Shown here in pieces: positions 39,728-55,246 of a stretch of DNA of 64,000 nt; the stretch's first letter is position 1, and every line of letters begins with the position of its first letter. A program made the translations under genes and the position numbers. Under the pieces are notes generated by a model, which saw only the letters and a list, made by a program, of their open reading frames with translations, ran no database searches and was not told where the DNA came from. The stretch comes from Plenodomus lindquistii (lineage: Eukaryota > Ascomycota > Dothideomycetes > Pleosporales > Leptosphaeriaceae): positions 1-64,000 of the forward strand of contig JANUWI010000021.1 in the NCBI GenBank assembly GCA_025504975.1, in the 5' to 3' direction.

Positions 39728-42700
39728 TAAATATATTAAATATAAAAATTCTAGGTAAATATATTTATAAAAAACGCTTTATAATTAAATTATATTATAT
39801 CTAGTATATATAGTCTATTTAAGTTAATTTATATAATATATAAATATTACGCGCTAGATATTTATTATTAAAGTAGTTAAAAAACTAATAATAATAATAA
39901 TAAACTAACTTCTAGATGCTTTTTAGTTACTTTAGGTAAAACTTAATCTTTTAATATATTATAATTTTATTTAACTATTTTTAGGTCTACTTCTAGCTAT
40001 AGCTAATTATAACTTTTTATATATAACTAGATAGTAGCTAAAATAGCTAGATAATAAAATATAGTTTTATTATTTTTAGATTAAATAAAGTTTATATATA
40101 ACCTTTAGTTTAAGCCTACTAAAGTATAACCTTTACTAATAGTATAGTCTATATTAAATAATTATAACTATAAACTAGCTATAGTAATAAGTAAACTAGC
40201 TATCTAGTTATATTAAATAGATTAAAGTTATTAAAAACTTAACTTTAAAGGTTATTTTAAGCTCTATTATCTACTAGTTTAACGCGCTAAAATAATAAGT
40301 ATAACTAGAAGTTTAATATTATCTCTTTTAGCTCTATACCTATTAGTATTAATAAATTTATTTTAGAGCGTAAAAGCGCGCCTATATAATATAACCTCTC
40401 TAGTTTAAATTCTAAGCTTTTAAGTATAATATAGTAAGTAGCTATATAAAGCTATTATACTACTATATAGTTTATTTAAGGTTAAAGCTAAAAATAGAAA
40501 AAAATATATTATAATTTTATAGCTTTTATATAAATTCTATAGATATTTAGAATAAAATAATTTATAATTATATAATATTATTTATTACTATTAGTATATA
40601 TAATATTATATATTACTAATCTAGTACTAAATTAGTAAACTTTATATTTACTTTTTACTATTCTATTTTATTATAAAATTTATTTACTAGTATAAAGGCC
40701 TACTATTTATAAGTATATACTAGGCGCTTTCTCTACTCTAATCTATTTTACTATACTTTTTACTATAAATTATTTACTTTTATAGAAAAAAAGGTCTATT
40801 TTACCTATAGTAGATTAGAAAATTAAAAGTAAAATTATTATTATTACTACGTTAGCCTAGTATTTAGATATTATAATAAAAGTAAATAGTAGTTTATAAG
40901 CTATCTAAATATTTACTTTAAGTATAGTATATATTATAATTATTAGTATTTACTTAAAGCTAAGTTTTTAATTACTAGTTAATAAATAGATATAAATTTA
41001 AAAGACTAGTACTAATGCTTATAATACTATCTATAGGCGTAGATTAAAATATAGATTTTCTAGTTTAATAATAAACTTCTACTTTAATAATAGCTACTAA
41101 GTATCTAGCTTTAGTAAAGTAAATAGTAATAATATTACTAGTAGTGCTACTACTTATAATAACGTAGTTAAAAGTCTTCTCTATACTAATAATACTTTTA
41201 ATAGAATCTAGTAAACTCTATACTAGACTTTTACTACTAAAAATTAACTTTAGTAAGTCTAGAAAAAAGTTAGTAAAAAAGTCTAAAAATATAAAAGTAT
41301 ATTTAGTTAGTATTTTAAATAGTTATATAAAAAATATACTAATAAAAAAAGGCTAGACTTATATAGTATAAACTCTAATAAATAAAAGTTCTATATAAAA
41401 AATAGTAATAAAGCTATAGTTAATATATACTATACTTTTATAAATTATAAAGATTATAGCTTTTTTAAATCTATAAATTACTTTATATAGAGTATATAAT
41501 TAATACCTTTTTCTACCTTTTTTTTATTAGAGATTATAATTAGTATAGAAGTTATAAGTAATTATTATATATATAAACTAAAAATTTATATATTAACTCT
41601 AGTTTTTCTATATATTTATACTAGTAATATTAGATATATATATAGAATGTTTTTAGTAATTTATATAAAGTTTTTATTATAGTAGAAAAATATTAAATTT
41701 GTAAATAGTTATAACGTACTATAGTATAGTCTAAAAAGGTAAAAAGCTAGCTTAGTAGAATATTAGTATTAAAACTTTAGCTAAGTTATTTAGATTAGTA
41801 TTATATACTATGTAATTATATAGCTATTTACCTATATATAAACTACTATTTATTCTATTTTATAGTGCTTACTAGAATTTAACTATCTATTTTTAAAAAA
41901 TATATTTAGATTTACTTTATATAGTATATAGCTAGAGTACTACTTACTAAAATTCTAGCTACTACTATAGCTATATTAAAATTTTATATAGCGCTAGTAA
42001 TTATACTATATAGTAACTTAGTCTAAAGTATATATTTAAAAAGTAATTAAATAAGCTTTTTAGTTTTAAAAGCTTTAATTTACGCTTTTTAAAAAATAAT
42101 ATAACTATTCTAATTCTAAAGATTATTTTTAACTATAGTAGTAATAGCTAGTACTATATATAACCTAAATATATTACTAGTAAAACTTTTTAAATAGCCT
42201 AGATAATATTATTACTAGCTAAAAAAGTCTCTATTACTAAAAAAACTATAAACCTTCTTTTATAGCTTTAAAAGCTTTAATCTATATAAATAGAGAGATT
42301 TAGTAAATAGCCTTTTTACTTACGCTTTTTATTCTAGAATAGCTTTAATTAAGCCTATAGTCTACTTTTTTCTAATAATAAACTATAGGCTATATAGAAA
42401 TTAACTTTAAAAAAGCTACTTATAAAAGCTTATTTAAAGTTCTAGAAATATATATATTTTTTTAGGGCTATATACCTTTATTTATAAATACTTATTTATT
42501 AGAAATATTATTATTAAAAATAGCTATTTTATAGGTATTATTAACTAGGAGTGTAGTAGCTACTTTTTTATTTAGTAGAAGTTTATTTATATAGAAATAG
42601 GCTTAGAAAAGGTAAATATAAAGTAGAAAAGTTTATTATAGAAGTATATAGTTAAATATAAAGCTAGTTATAAGTTCTAGTAAGATTTATATTCTCTTTT

Positions 42701-45700
42701 AGCTTATTCTAATCTAAATAAGCGTAGAGTTAATATACTTATATAACTTCTTAATATTTAAATAACTAATTAAAATCTAAAAATATTAAATATACTATAT
42801 TCTATTTTTATTTTATTTATTTTCTTTTTATATAGCTATTATAGAGTACTTTATTATACTTACTTTTAGAGTCTAATATTATATTAGTAATTATAGGTAA
42901 AAAGTAAAAGTATTATACTTATTTATTTAGTAAATTATACTATAGTAATAGGTAGATATATACTATAGTATTTATATAACTTTTACTCTATAGTATTATT
43001 TTTACTATAGGTAGTATTAGAGTAGGTTATTTTTAATATATTTAAATAGCTATACTAATTATATAATATAATTATATTATATAGTTATATAGTAAAATAA
43101 AAAAGTAGATTATTAATTATAGAATGTTTAGCTTTTAAAAGGATATTTTTATCTAATAATACTTTATTATATATATAGGTTAACATTCTCTAATACTAGC
43201 GCACTTCCTTTTTAGTATTAAACTACTATAAAAGATATACTTATTATAGATACCTAGCTAGAGTATAGTTTTACTATACTATTATATTAAAGCGTTTTAG
43301 TAATTTATAGTTAACTATATACGTTAAGCTATAAAAATAAACATGTTATCTATAACTTATTTAATTACTAAAAATATAAAGTATATTAAAAATTTAAAAA
43401 TATAAAATTTAAAAGCTAATATAGTAGATATATTAAGCTTTATATATTATATATATAGAGCTTTTTTCTAAATAGAAACCTAGCACGTAGCTACTACTAT
43501 ATACTAAAGTAAAATAGTAACTAGTAATAATTATAATAGTTTAGGTAGTATATATAAAGCTATATTATACTAGGTATAATTCTATTAGCTTTTAATAATA
43601 ATAGTATATTTATACTACTTACTAACTTTCTAAAGTTAGGTACTTATTATTTTATTTAGCTATATTTATACTTAAACTTACTATAGAGAAAACGTTAGTA
43701 GAGATTAATATATATAGAGTATATTTAAGTATAATCTTTTATTAGTTAGCTATATAAATTAATACATTCTATAGTCTATATACTATTATTATAGGTAGCT
43801 AGATTAAATCTAATTTACTTAGTAATATAAAATATACTAGCTAAACTAAAAATCTCTATTTTTTACTATTACTAAAATAGAAATTTTCTATTTTATTTCT
43901 TTATAACTATTTTTTAATAATATATATTTACTAATTTTTTTTTAACTCTATCTATTTTTTTAAACTAAGTAAAATAAATTTTATGTATATACTAAATTAG
44001 TATATAGATAACTAATATAATATTAAAAGAATTAAAGTTTATTAAATAGCATATACTTAATATAATATTTAATAATACTTTAGAAAATTACCTAAAAATA
44101 AAGTTATTAGAAATAATATTATATTTTATAGTGTATATTACATTTACTATAACTATATAATAAATTTAAAAATTTAATAAAACTAAAATATATTAAAATA
44201 GAATAATAAAATTTTATAAAATAGTTTATAAAGGTAAAAAATATATAAGCTATAAAAATAATTTATAATAGCTATACTTATATAGTTTAAACTATAAAAG
44301 CTTTTTATTTATTATAGTATTTTATACACTTATAGATATTACTAAGCTTAGTTAATTAGAATATAGGTACCTTATTAAAATAGTCTCTAGGTATCTAAAC
44401 TAACTTCCTCTAGAGTATATATTCTATAAAGAAGTTTAATTAGCTATAGTAAGCTATTATAATTTAAAAAGTATACTATAATTTAAAAAATGTATATATA
44501 ATATAATAAAATACTAGTTTAACTAGGCTTATTTATAGTAGAATTTAATAATCTAGAAAATAATACTCTAATTTTGTAAAGTTTTTAAAACTATTTATAA
44601 ATAGGTAAGTTAAAAGTATATAATAAACTCTTTTTATTTAATATCTAATATAATTATATAGTAGAAAAGAATAATAATAATAAGTATTTTTCTTTAAATT
44701 TACTTTAAAGCGTATTATAAAAGATACTAGGTCTACTATAGAGATAGGTATAGACTTTAGAATTAAAACTATATTTAATTTAACTTCTAAAGTATTTAAA
44801 AAAATTTAAAAAAATCTATTAAATAAAAAAGTTACTAGAGAACTTTAGAGTATTATTTTAACTATTCTAGTAGAAAATTATATAGGCTTAATTATTTATT
44901 TAATTCTATAATAAAAAGTAATTATATATAGTAAAAAGTATAACCTACTAAAACTAACTCTATTTACTTTAGTATAATAAACTTTATATTAACTAATATA
45001 GATTTAAATATAGACTTTATAGATACTTTCTCTATATATTACCTTTTTTTACTAATAATATTCTATATAATCTTTTCTATACTATTTTTATTTTAAACTT
45101 TTATATACCTAAGTTTATTAGATAATAAAAGTAGTTAGAATATAACTAGATAATCTATTATATATTCTAGAACTTTATTTATATAGTAATATATCTATAT
45201 ATTAACTTCTAAAAAAAACATGTTATAGTTAAGCTTTCTTTATTAGTAATATATATAGAAAGTAGTATCTAAAAAGTTTTAAACCTTTTATAAAGCTAAT
45301 ACTTTTAGCTATTAATTATTATTTATAATATCTAAAGAAATTTTATATAATTTTATTTTAAGTAGTATTTACTATAATTTTTAGAGTATAATAAAATAAC
45401 TGCGTGCGCTTCTAGTCTAGTTAAAGTATTTTTAATTTCTAAGCTATTATTAGAACTATATATTAGAGAAAAGTCTATAAAAGCTATATATTATATAAAA
45501 CTAGTAAAAACTATATAATAGTATAAAAAGTATTAGCTAAAAGTAAAGTTTCTAATAGTAATATAACTAGAGATAGATATATTACTATTACTTAGAAATA
45601 ATAGAAATAAAGTTTATACTTAATTAAAGTATTAGTACTTTAGTACTTTAGTACCTAATAGTACTTATAACTTTTAAATACTATTTTATAATTAGCGCTA

Positions 45701-45940
45701 GACTTATTATATAGCTAATAAATATCTATCTCTAGTAATTATATATATATTTAAACTATAAATATATTATATTTTTATTTACTAAATAATATTTAAAGTA
45801 ATAATCTCTAATATAATATTTATTATAATAGCTATAACTTTAAGTTTATTTAAAGTATTTAAATTATCTAGGTACTATTTACTTTATATATTAACTTTTT
45901 ATAGAATAGTATAGACCTCTATTACGCTCCTTTATTTTTT
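39728..45940. other. Degraded debris, unassigned
   Basis: This is RIP-type sequence. Plus-strand readings between about 40.0 and 42.7 kb have a Ser/Gln/Leu/Tyr bias like other degraded coding regions in the window, with stops throughout, and no family motif was identified. Some CG-containing words survive (for example gcgcgc near 40,375). No RNA genes or regulatory signals were seen. Confidence 0.4.
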
Positions 45941-45941
45941 A

Positions 45942-46195
45942 AAAAAAATAGAGAATTTTAGTTTTAGTTAAAAAAGCATAGAGGTCTAAAATAGAGAATT
46001 TTTATTTTAGCTTAAAATATATATAGGTTTAAAATAGAAAATCTTCTTTTTAGCTAAAAAAGTAAAAAAGTCTAAAATAGAGAATTTTTATTTTAGCTAA
46101 AAAGGTATATAAATCTAAAGTAGAAAATCTCTTTTTTAGCTAAAAAGTAGAAAGGTCTAAAATAAAGAATTTTAGTTTTTATAAAAACTAAAATA
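45942..46195 (+). repeat. 43-bp minisatellite, about six copies
   Basis: Tandem units begin at about 45,942, 45,985, 46,028, 46,071, 46,114 and 46,156. The core is TCTAAAATAGAGAATTTTTA, followed by a TTTTAGCTAAAAA.GTA tail. Four units have near-exact 43/42-bp spacing. Differences between units are largely A/G and C/T transitions. A further relic ('aaaatagagaatctct') lies just downstream at ~46,208. No coding meaning is evident (43 is not a multiple of three). It could be a repeat in an LTR or untranslated region of an old element. Confidence 0.9.
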
Positions 46196-49100
46196 GAGAA
46201 TATTAATAAAAATAGAGAATCTCTATTCTATAATAAAGAACTTTAAAGTAGAAAGCTACTATCTACTAAGTTACTTTCCTCCTTTTTATACTCTAAATAA
46301 AGGTATAAAATATAAAAAGGCTTAAAACTTATACTAATACTATAAATAAGTAATTTAATTTATAGATACTAGGTAAACTAGACCTATACTAGAATTCTAG
46401 TCTATATAATATATATTATCTATATATTATTACTATATAAAAAAGGTATAAGTAGTAAAAATAGATAATACTACTACTTCTAAAATTTATATTATATAAG
46501 CTTTATTAATAGAGAATATATCTAAAAAAGTATTATAAAAAGTATTTTAGTTTACTTATAAAGCTTTTTAACCCTTTAATATTTTTAAAGCTAATTTATA
46601 ATTATCTTTTATTAATTATACTATTTTTAATTAGGTTTTTAAAAAATAATATAGCTTTTTTATAAATTCTATATCTAGTAGTAAATAAGGTTACTTATAA
46701 TCTATTACTACGCTTATAAATATACTCTAGTAAAACTATATAGATTATATTTATAGATTTTCTATAGCGCTAGCTAATATAACTTTATTTAAAATATTAT
46801 TTAGTTTATAATGCCTAGCTCTACTTATACTAGTATAATATTCTAAATAATATCTATAAATATAGATAACTCTATAAAAAGATAATTTTTAAAAGCTCTA
46901 GTTATAAATAGAGTTATAAATAATACTATAAAAAATTTAGTAGTAATATTAAATAGTATAATAGTTTTAAGTAGCTATTTATTAACTAAAAAAGTATTAA
47001 AAAAGAACTAGTAGAAGTAGAATATAAATTTAAGTAACACTTTAAATAGCTAGATAAATTAAGTAAAGTAGTTAGTTTTAGTATTTATAAAATAGAACTT
47101 TAGTAGAATATATTATATAATTATATTAATATAGCTAGATAAGTTATATTACTTTAGTATATAAATTTAATAGAGTATATATTTAATATTACTATATATA
47201 AAAGTTTATCTATATTCTATAAAACTACTTTATTATTTTTAAAAAGATTTTTAGTACTTTCTTTATATTATATATCTTTATACTATTAATACTATATTTT
47301 ATTAAACTTATTACTACTATGCCTATAGAAAGCTACTATTTATTTCTATAAAAAAATATATAACTTTTTATAAGTATACTTAGTTACTTTAACTAGAAAA
47401 GGTTAGAATAAAAGTTATAGAAATAGTATATATAGATAGTAATAGTTTTAGATTATCTACTAATATATTTAAAGGTAGCTAAATTTAAAATATAATTAGA
47501 GGTATACTTCTATAGCCTCTATATATAAATTTAAAAATAGTTAGCTATAAATCTAGAAGTTTTAAAATAGAGCTAGATAAAATAGCTATTATTATAGCTC
47601 TAAAATTTACTACAGGATAAAAGATATAAATATAAATAAAAAGAGAGAATTAGTAGAATATAGAATTAGGCTTATAGTTATATTTAATTTTTCTAAATTT
47701 CTTATTTATACTACTAGGCGGCGTTCTATTCTATCTACTATTTAGTATAATTTTTAATAAACTTTAAAAATAATTCTAATTACTAGTTAGTAACTACTTA
47801 GCTATTTTAAAGTAGTTATTTAGTTTTATTATATTAATGCTGCTAGATAGTCTATTCTACTAGATAGTATTTATAGTTAATAGAAATTCTAGGTGTAGAC
47901 TAGGTCTCTAATATAGTAGTAATTTAAATAAAATAGCTAAAGTCTATACTATATAGTTTACTTTAGTATAAGCTAAATAAATATATAAAAGGTTATTATA
48001 AAGTCTATTATCTATACCTAAAGGTATAGATTATAGTAAAATTAGTTCTACTACTAGATTTTAAGTATAAATTAACTTATTTTAATCTAGTAGGTTATTT
48101 TTCTAAGTATATAAAGGTAGTATATGTTATATACTATAATTATATATGTAAAAATTAGTAAATTCTATTAACTAGCTAGAATCTTTAAATGTTTTTTATT
48201 ACTTTTAAAATAGCGCTATTTATGCATTATAGAATACTTAATACTCTATAAAAGTTAGTAAAGGGTTAGATAGTAGTATATAAACTTACCTAAAATAAAT
48301 TCTAAACTATTAGTAATTACTAAATTAGATAATAGTTTTATAAAGTAAAGTATTTAAAGTTACTTTAAATTTTTATAGTTATAGAAAAAATCTATTAAAT
48401 TACTATTTTTTTTAAAAGGGTAGAGTAATCTACTTTATATATATATATCCTTTAGATAATAATATAAATAGTAATATAGTCTAGCTTTTATAACTTTTCT
48501 ATAAACTTATAGTTACTTTAAATATACTTAAAAACCTATTATATCTAGCTTTAATTTAGTTTTTTCTACCTAGAGGTATTATTACTTTAAAGCTTTAAAT
48601 TTAGCTATAACTTTATATATTCTAGGTAGTTTTTATTACTAGAAAAGTACTAAAGCTAACGCTTTTTATAAATATTAAATAAATATAATTCTTTCTATTT
48701 AACTTTATAAGTTATATAATTTTAACTTTATAAATATTATAGATTTATTTATATATAATACTTTTTTTATACTACTTTTAGTAAAAGTGTTTTTTTTCTT
48801 TTATAATATTACACTTAAATTATTTTAGTTTATATAAAAAGAAAAAGTACTCTATATATAATATAGAAGTAAATATTAGTAAGTAATATTTAATCTAATT
48901 TATATAATTTAGTAGTTTAGTAATACGTCTATATATACTAATAGTATAGTTCTCTAATATATTATTAGTTTTAATCTATATATTATTATATTTTTTATTA
49001 AATAAACCTTTATACTTTGTAATCTATTTATTATAATAAAAATATAATCTATTTTTTTTTTAGATTATATAGTCTTTTTTAACTTACTAGAAAATAGTTA

Positions 49101-49292
49101 CTTTACTTTTTTTTCTATTTTTTAACTAAAAAAGCTTAGAAAGTATTTTTATAAAGTCTATATATTAGTTAGATTAGTTATATTCCTTTTAATTATCTAA
49201 AAAGTAACTTTATTTTTAATAATATTACTTAAAAAAAGCTTACTAAAATAGCTTATAAAAATTTCTATCTAGTATAAAAAATAATTATAGTA
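46196..49292. other. Degraded debris, unassigned
   Basis: No recognisable coding family. Slightly more C and G survive at 47.5-47.9 kb (for example 'aggcggcgtt' near 47,715) than in neighbouring parts. Stops occur in every frame and no structured repeat was seen beyond short AT runs. Confidence 0.4.
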
Positions 49293-49428
49293 TATTATTA
49301 GTAAATAGAGATTAGTCTCTAGTAGTTACGTCTATTAAAAAAGTAAGCTATAGTATAAGTTATTATTAGTAAATAGAAATTAGTTTCTAGTAAATATATT
49401 TATTAGAAAGGTTTTCTAAATTATACTA
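49293..49428 (+). repeat. 68-bp tandem duplication
   Basis: The block beginning 'tattattagtaaatag' at 49,293 recurs at 49,361. Both copies continue with an AGATTAGTCTCTAGTA-like segment (second copy AAATTAGTTTCTAGTA), so they differ mainly by RIP-type transitions. Only two copies are present. Confidence 0.7.
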
Positions 49429-52400
49429 ATATTAAATTTAGTAATACTAGTTATTATTCTATACGCCTATACTAGAACTATAATAGTATTATTTAATTTC
49501 GCTTAATAGTTTATATTACTTCTAGTAGAGATAGTAAACTACTAGATTTATTAGCTTTTTTTTTATTTAGTTATTCTATAGCGCTTTAACTAGTAAATTA
49601 TTTATATTTTTAACGCGTACGCGTTTACTATTCTTTTAATAGATTAGAATATTTAGGTATTATACGTTTACTAGAAATAAAAAATAGTTTAAACTATTTA
49701 TATTATATTAATATTATATTATATAAAGCTAAAAGGTTTTTTATATCTATTTTATTACTACTTTTTTTTTTACTAGTTACCTTTCTATAGAACTATAGGT
49801 ATTTTATTAAATAGAGTATAAACTACTATTAAAATACTTTATAACCTAGTCTATTAGAATTTAATATATAGTTTATCTAACTAAAGTATATAACTAATTC
49901 TATTAGAATTCTATACTAGTAAAGTAGTTAATAAAAAAAAGAATATTTTTTATTATAGTCTTACGTAGTTTAAGTTTAGATTATATTTTAATTAGTAAAG
50001 TAATAGTTAGAAGAGAAATACTATATAGTAAAAACTTATTTTCTAAATAGAAAAAGTATGTGTATTTAGTTATCTATATAATACTTTTAATAAAAAATAA
50101 ATAGTTTTTATAATTATAGATATAAAAACTAAGAATAAACCTATACTTTATACTATTACTAAAGTATAGTTACTATATATAAACGTAAATATAACTAAAT
50201 ATATATTTAAGTATTAATTATATAAATAGAATAACTTTCTACTAAAAAATAGTAAAACGTGTTAGATAAATATAAAAGCTATATAATAGAGAGTATAAAA
50301 AACTTTTTTATATTAAAAAGTTTTATAAGCTTATAAAAACTAATATAGAAAGTAAAAAGTTTAATTTTTTATATAGTAAGTATAATTATTATAGTATATA
50401 ATATATAAAGCTAACTTTTCTAATAGTAAAACCTTTTTTTAGTTTAGAATAGATTCTATAGAAAAAAGTAGTTCTAGTTTAATTTTATTTATACTAGTTA
50501 TATATATACTATAGTCTAGATATAAATAATACTTACTAGTATAGTAAATAGATTATTTTATTAATATACTACTTTTATAAAAGTTAATTATTATTAAAAT
50601 ATATATTATATTTTAATTACTTTAATAATAGAGCGTACTATAGGCTCTACTACTTTACTAATTTATATTACGTAGCTATCTATATATAATTCTAGTAAAT
50701 ACTAATATAAACTAAATATTAAAGCGCTTTTTTATTTAGTAGTTTCTAGAAATTTTAATATATATATTTACTCTACTAACTAATATATTAGGTTTAACTA
50801 ATAAATTCTACTTTATATTAAACTAGACTACTACTACTTAAAATTAGATAGTTTTTTATACTTTCTAATATTACTTATACGCTCTAGTAGTAATAAATAA
50901 GTAATAATATCTCTACTTCTATAGTATTATACCTTTTTAATATACTAATCTAGTATTAGATGTTTTTTATATATAACTACTTTAATAATATAAAATACCT
51001 ACTATTTAATAAAAGTAAAAAAGCTATCTAAAAAAGATTCTAATTTAATACTCTCTATAGTTATCTAAAGTTTATATTATTAAAAAGTGTACTAAAGCTA
51101 ATATTAAGTAGCTAGCGTCTATATTATTTCTTTTTTTTTAATATTATTTTTTATAGAGTGCTAGTAGTATAAAGTCTAAAATGTCTATTTTTAAGTAAAA
51201 TATAACTACCTAAGTATTATATAATATTTTAGAATTTTATATATTAGCTAATTATAAAAGATAGTAATAATATAGCTAAAGTAAAAGATATATTATAAAG
51301 GATTTTAAAATAGATTATACAGTTATTTAAAGGTTTTAGTAGTAATAAAATACTATAATAATAAATATTATTAATTAAGTTAATTAGAAAGTAAGTAGAG
51401 TTAAAATTAGGCGTTATTATAAAACTATATAGTACTTTTAAAAGTAACTTTATAATTTTAAAAGAAAAATAAAAAGTAAATAGTAAACTAATTTTAGAAA
51501 ATAAAATTAAAAAGTAGGTACTTATATATAATTCTATAATAGTATAGCTATATTTACTTTATATATATAAATTTTAAGTTATTATACTAAAGTAAAGCTA
51601 GCTACTTCTTTTATTACCTATTAAAATTAGTTATTTAAATAAATATACTTTATACTATAATAGTAATAATTATGCTATATTTATTATAGTATTAATATAC
51701 TATAGCGTATATATATTAAGATATCCTTTTTATACTACTTTTTTATTTAAATAATAACCTAAAATCTCTTTTAACCTAAATCTCTAAATAAACTTTTTTT
51801 TAGAATCTATAGAATCCCTAGGTAGTAACTAGCAAGCTATAATATATATTTTATAATATAAAAATACCTTTTCTAATATTTAATAAGTTAATTAAAGTAC
51901 TATATAGCTACTATTCTCTAAATACTTTATAGTATAAACTCTAGCACCGCTATTATAATCTAAAATATTTAAGTAGCTATTTAATAGTAAAGCTAGGGTC
52001 TTTTTAGAGTTTTTAACAGCTACTAGTATTTATAATAATTTAATTAAATCCTCTAGTAACCTATAGTATAGTTTTTATAGTTTTTTTTTTAGTATTCAGT
52101 TTTCTATTTATATAGAAAGATAGTATAAAGTTCTAGGTAGAAATACTATTTTAATTTACTACTAGAATACTAAAAAGTATATTTTTTTATAACTAACTTT
52201 TATTTTATTACCTATATTAAACTAAAAGTTAAATACGTAATTAGCTTTTTTACTAAAATAAATAAAAAGCTTTATACTAGGCTATTCTAGAGCTAGAGTT
52301 TATTTACTACTAGTAGTAAAAGTAGCTATTTACTATATTAGATAGTATATATACTACCTATAATTTATAATAGTAATATACTCTAAGCTATATTATTTTA

Positions 52401-53580
52401 ATTAGAGATTAATTATAATAAAGATAATATCTAGCTATATAAAAACTTTAATATTACTATTTTAAAATATTTTAGTACTCTATATTATAGTTTAAACTAA
52501 TAACCTCTAATAAGCTCTAATTTATTAGAGTTTTAGTATTTACTCTATTTTACCTGCGCTAAGCTCTATTAAATTAGCGCGCTTTAGTTAGCTAGAAATA
52601 CTATATTTCTACTTTTACGTATAGAAGGCTAGCTCTCTATATAATATTTTACTTTTAGGCTAGAATATAATTACTATCTATAATACTCTATTTTTAAACC
52701 TTTATACTATATTATATTAAATAAGTTAATATACCTAGAGTCTATTATAGAAAGTAAAAAAGTCTATACTAAAGCGTAATAAAGTTATATAAAATTAGTC
52801 TACTATATAATACTATATTTAGTCTAATATACTATATTATAAGTATACGCTCTATAAATAAATAATTCTTTAGTTAATATAACTTTTTAGAACTAACTCT
52901 AAAACTACCTCTAGCGCTTTATTATTATAACTATAGAGTAGAAGTTATAGGTAGAGATAAATATTACTATATATAAAAAGTTAGATAAACTAAACTAGAT
53001 ATTTATACTAGTAACTAATATTAATTATTATTAAAAAAGTCTAATAGTAAATAAGTAGAAAAAAGCCTAGCTTACTATTTTATAATAAATAAATAGTCTA
53101 TAAAACTATATTAATAGTACGTAGTAACTACTAAATATAATTTATATACTATAGTTTAAAAAACTAACTATTTTATAGAGTTTAACTTTTTTATAGATAG
53201 CTCTAGTTTAATAATATGTAAAACCTATAATAGCTATCTAACTAATTATAGATTACTATTTATAATATCTAATCTAATTAGTACTAATACCTAAAATACT
53301 ATACCTCTAGATAGCTAATCTACTATTATAATTCTAGCTATATAATAGTCTAAAGCTAAATAACGCAGTACCTTTAAATATTCTACTTTTCTAGATATAG
53401 AAAAGCTTTATAATAGTAATAACCTATCTAAACTTATAAATCTAATTTATACTATAGTGTACTTGCTAGATAATATCTATAACTATACTATTAGAGAAAT
53501 ACATATTAAATATATTAAAAATAATAAATACTTACTTTATATATAACTTATATTCTATAATATATTTATTAAAGTTTTTA
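49429..53580. other. Degraded debris, unassigned
   Basis: No family recognised. Several CG-rich words survive (acgcgtacgcg at ~49,615; 'cacgccccgcataa' at ~53,591), and the right part leads into the outer gypsy element's gag-like frame. Its LTR, if present, should lie in or near 52.5-53.6 kb but cannot be identified because the partner LTR is outside the window. Confidence 0.4.
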
Positions 53581-53589
53581 AAATAGATA

Positions 53590-55246
53590 ACACGCCCCGC
53601 ATAATTTAAATAGGCTTAAAGGCTTCTTTAGAAAATAACTAAAAAGCTTTTAATACTTTATTTTTAACTAATAATAAATTTATAAAGGCTATTAAAAATT
53701 ATATAATACTTTTTTAAAAAAGTATTATATATATAATAACTACGCTATATAACTATATTTTTACTATTAATAGAACTAAAATTTTTATATAAGAATTATT
53801 ATAGTTAGAAGAATAATATAAAATATAATTTAAAAAACTAAGTACTAAAGTTAAAAATAAAAAGCCTCTATATAAAAAATCTATTTTTATCTAAATTAGT
53901 AATAAGTTTAAAATAGTAAAAAAAGTTATAAATAAGCTATAAAAATATATCTATAATATACTAAAAGATATATATAACTTTATAGAGTATATATACTTTT
54001 TAGATATTCTAGTATTTAAAAAGTCTAAAAGTAACTACTTCTATAATAAGTAGAAAAACACTTAGAAAAAAGTAGACTAATTTTTAAAAAACTGCGTATA
54101 GACTAATAAAGACTATTATACTATAATAGAACTACTTAACTAGACTAGAATTAATCTATAAAAGAAGTAAAAGAAGAATAAATATATAGTTACTATAATC
54201 TAGTACTATAATTCTAGCTTCTAGCTCTACACTTTAATTCTTTAGAATAAAAACTACTTCTAAAACCTATTTATTAGAATAGAGACATACGTATAGAATC
54301 TCTTTAAAAACCTAAATCTAGCTTTTTAACTTTATTATTATTATAATAATTATAATAGCCTGCCTACTTTAATTTAGCCGCGCTAGTATTATAATAATAG
54401 TAATAAATATTTAAATCTATATATATAAAGTGCCTCTAGTATACTAATTTATCTAAATAGCGTAGAGCTTAAGCTAGGTTATTAAACTACTTTTAGTAGT
54501 ACTACTACTATTATTACTACTATAGATATATACTTTAAATTACTAGATATTAATATATAAATAGAAAATAACTTAAATTTTAACTATAATAAATAAAAAA
54601 AGCTAGTAGTTATTAAGTATAAAACTTTATTAAATAACTAATAGTTATAATACCTAGAGAGTAAAGTATACAGCGTAGCTTAATTTATAATTAATAATTT
54701 AAAGTTTACTAACTTTTATAATCTGTTTAACGTTTTTAACCTATACTATAGTAAGTTTATATATAAAAAGATTTTAAATACTTAAACTAAGCTCTAGAAT
54801 AAATCTTTTAAAATAATAAATAATAAAACATTTACTAAATAAAGAAGCTAATTTATACTAACTATTAAGTTTATTACTATATTTAAGTCTACTATAGTTA
54901 GTTATATTTACTAGTTTATATAACTAGGCCTAGCTATAGATACTTCTATTAACTTTAATAATATATAGTCTAGTACTTTAGTATAATTCTTTAAAGCTAC
55001 TAAATAAATTAATTTTATTTAATAATAAATTAATATTAGTAGAAGTATAACTAATATTTATTATACTAGTTCTATAAACACTTTAAAAACTAGAAAGCGC
55101 TCCTCTAGTAACTATAATAGTAATAAAAAAATAGGTAGATAATATATAAAAAAGGCTATAACTTAGTATATAAATAAATAGAAAACTACTATAACTAAAA
55201 CTAGAGTTTATTTTTAATATAGTAACTATAGTTACTAAGTACATAA
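53590..55246 (+). pseudogene. Gag-like 5' part of the outer Ty3/gypsy element, interrupted by a nested insertion
   Basis: A single plus-strand frame (codons starting at multiples of 3) can be followed from ~53,646 (gct ttt aat act) to 55,246 without a shift, with TAA/TAG stops at probable Gln/Trp/Arg positions. It is Lys/Asn/Thr/Ser-rich, with a helical, charged first third and a disordered-looking Thr/Asn/Tyr-rich later part. No zinc knuckle was identified. The frame runs straight into the target site of the nested chromovirus and resumes in frame at 62,198. The downstream protease and RT identify the whole as Ty3/gypsy. The Gag assignment is by position. Confidence 0.55.
55242..55246 (+). 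other. Left target-site duplication (cataa)
   Basis: It abuts the LTR edge at 55,247. The right copy is cgcaa (62,198-62,202). The two differ only by G-to-A and C-to-T, as expected if both began identical and RIP altered the left copy. Five bp is usual for Ty3/gypsy. Confidence 0.7.
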
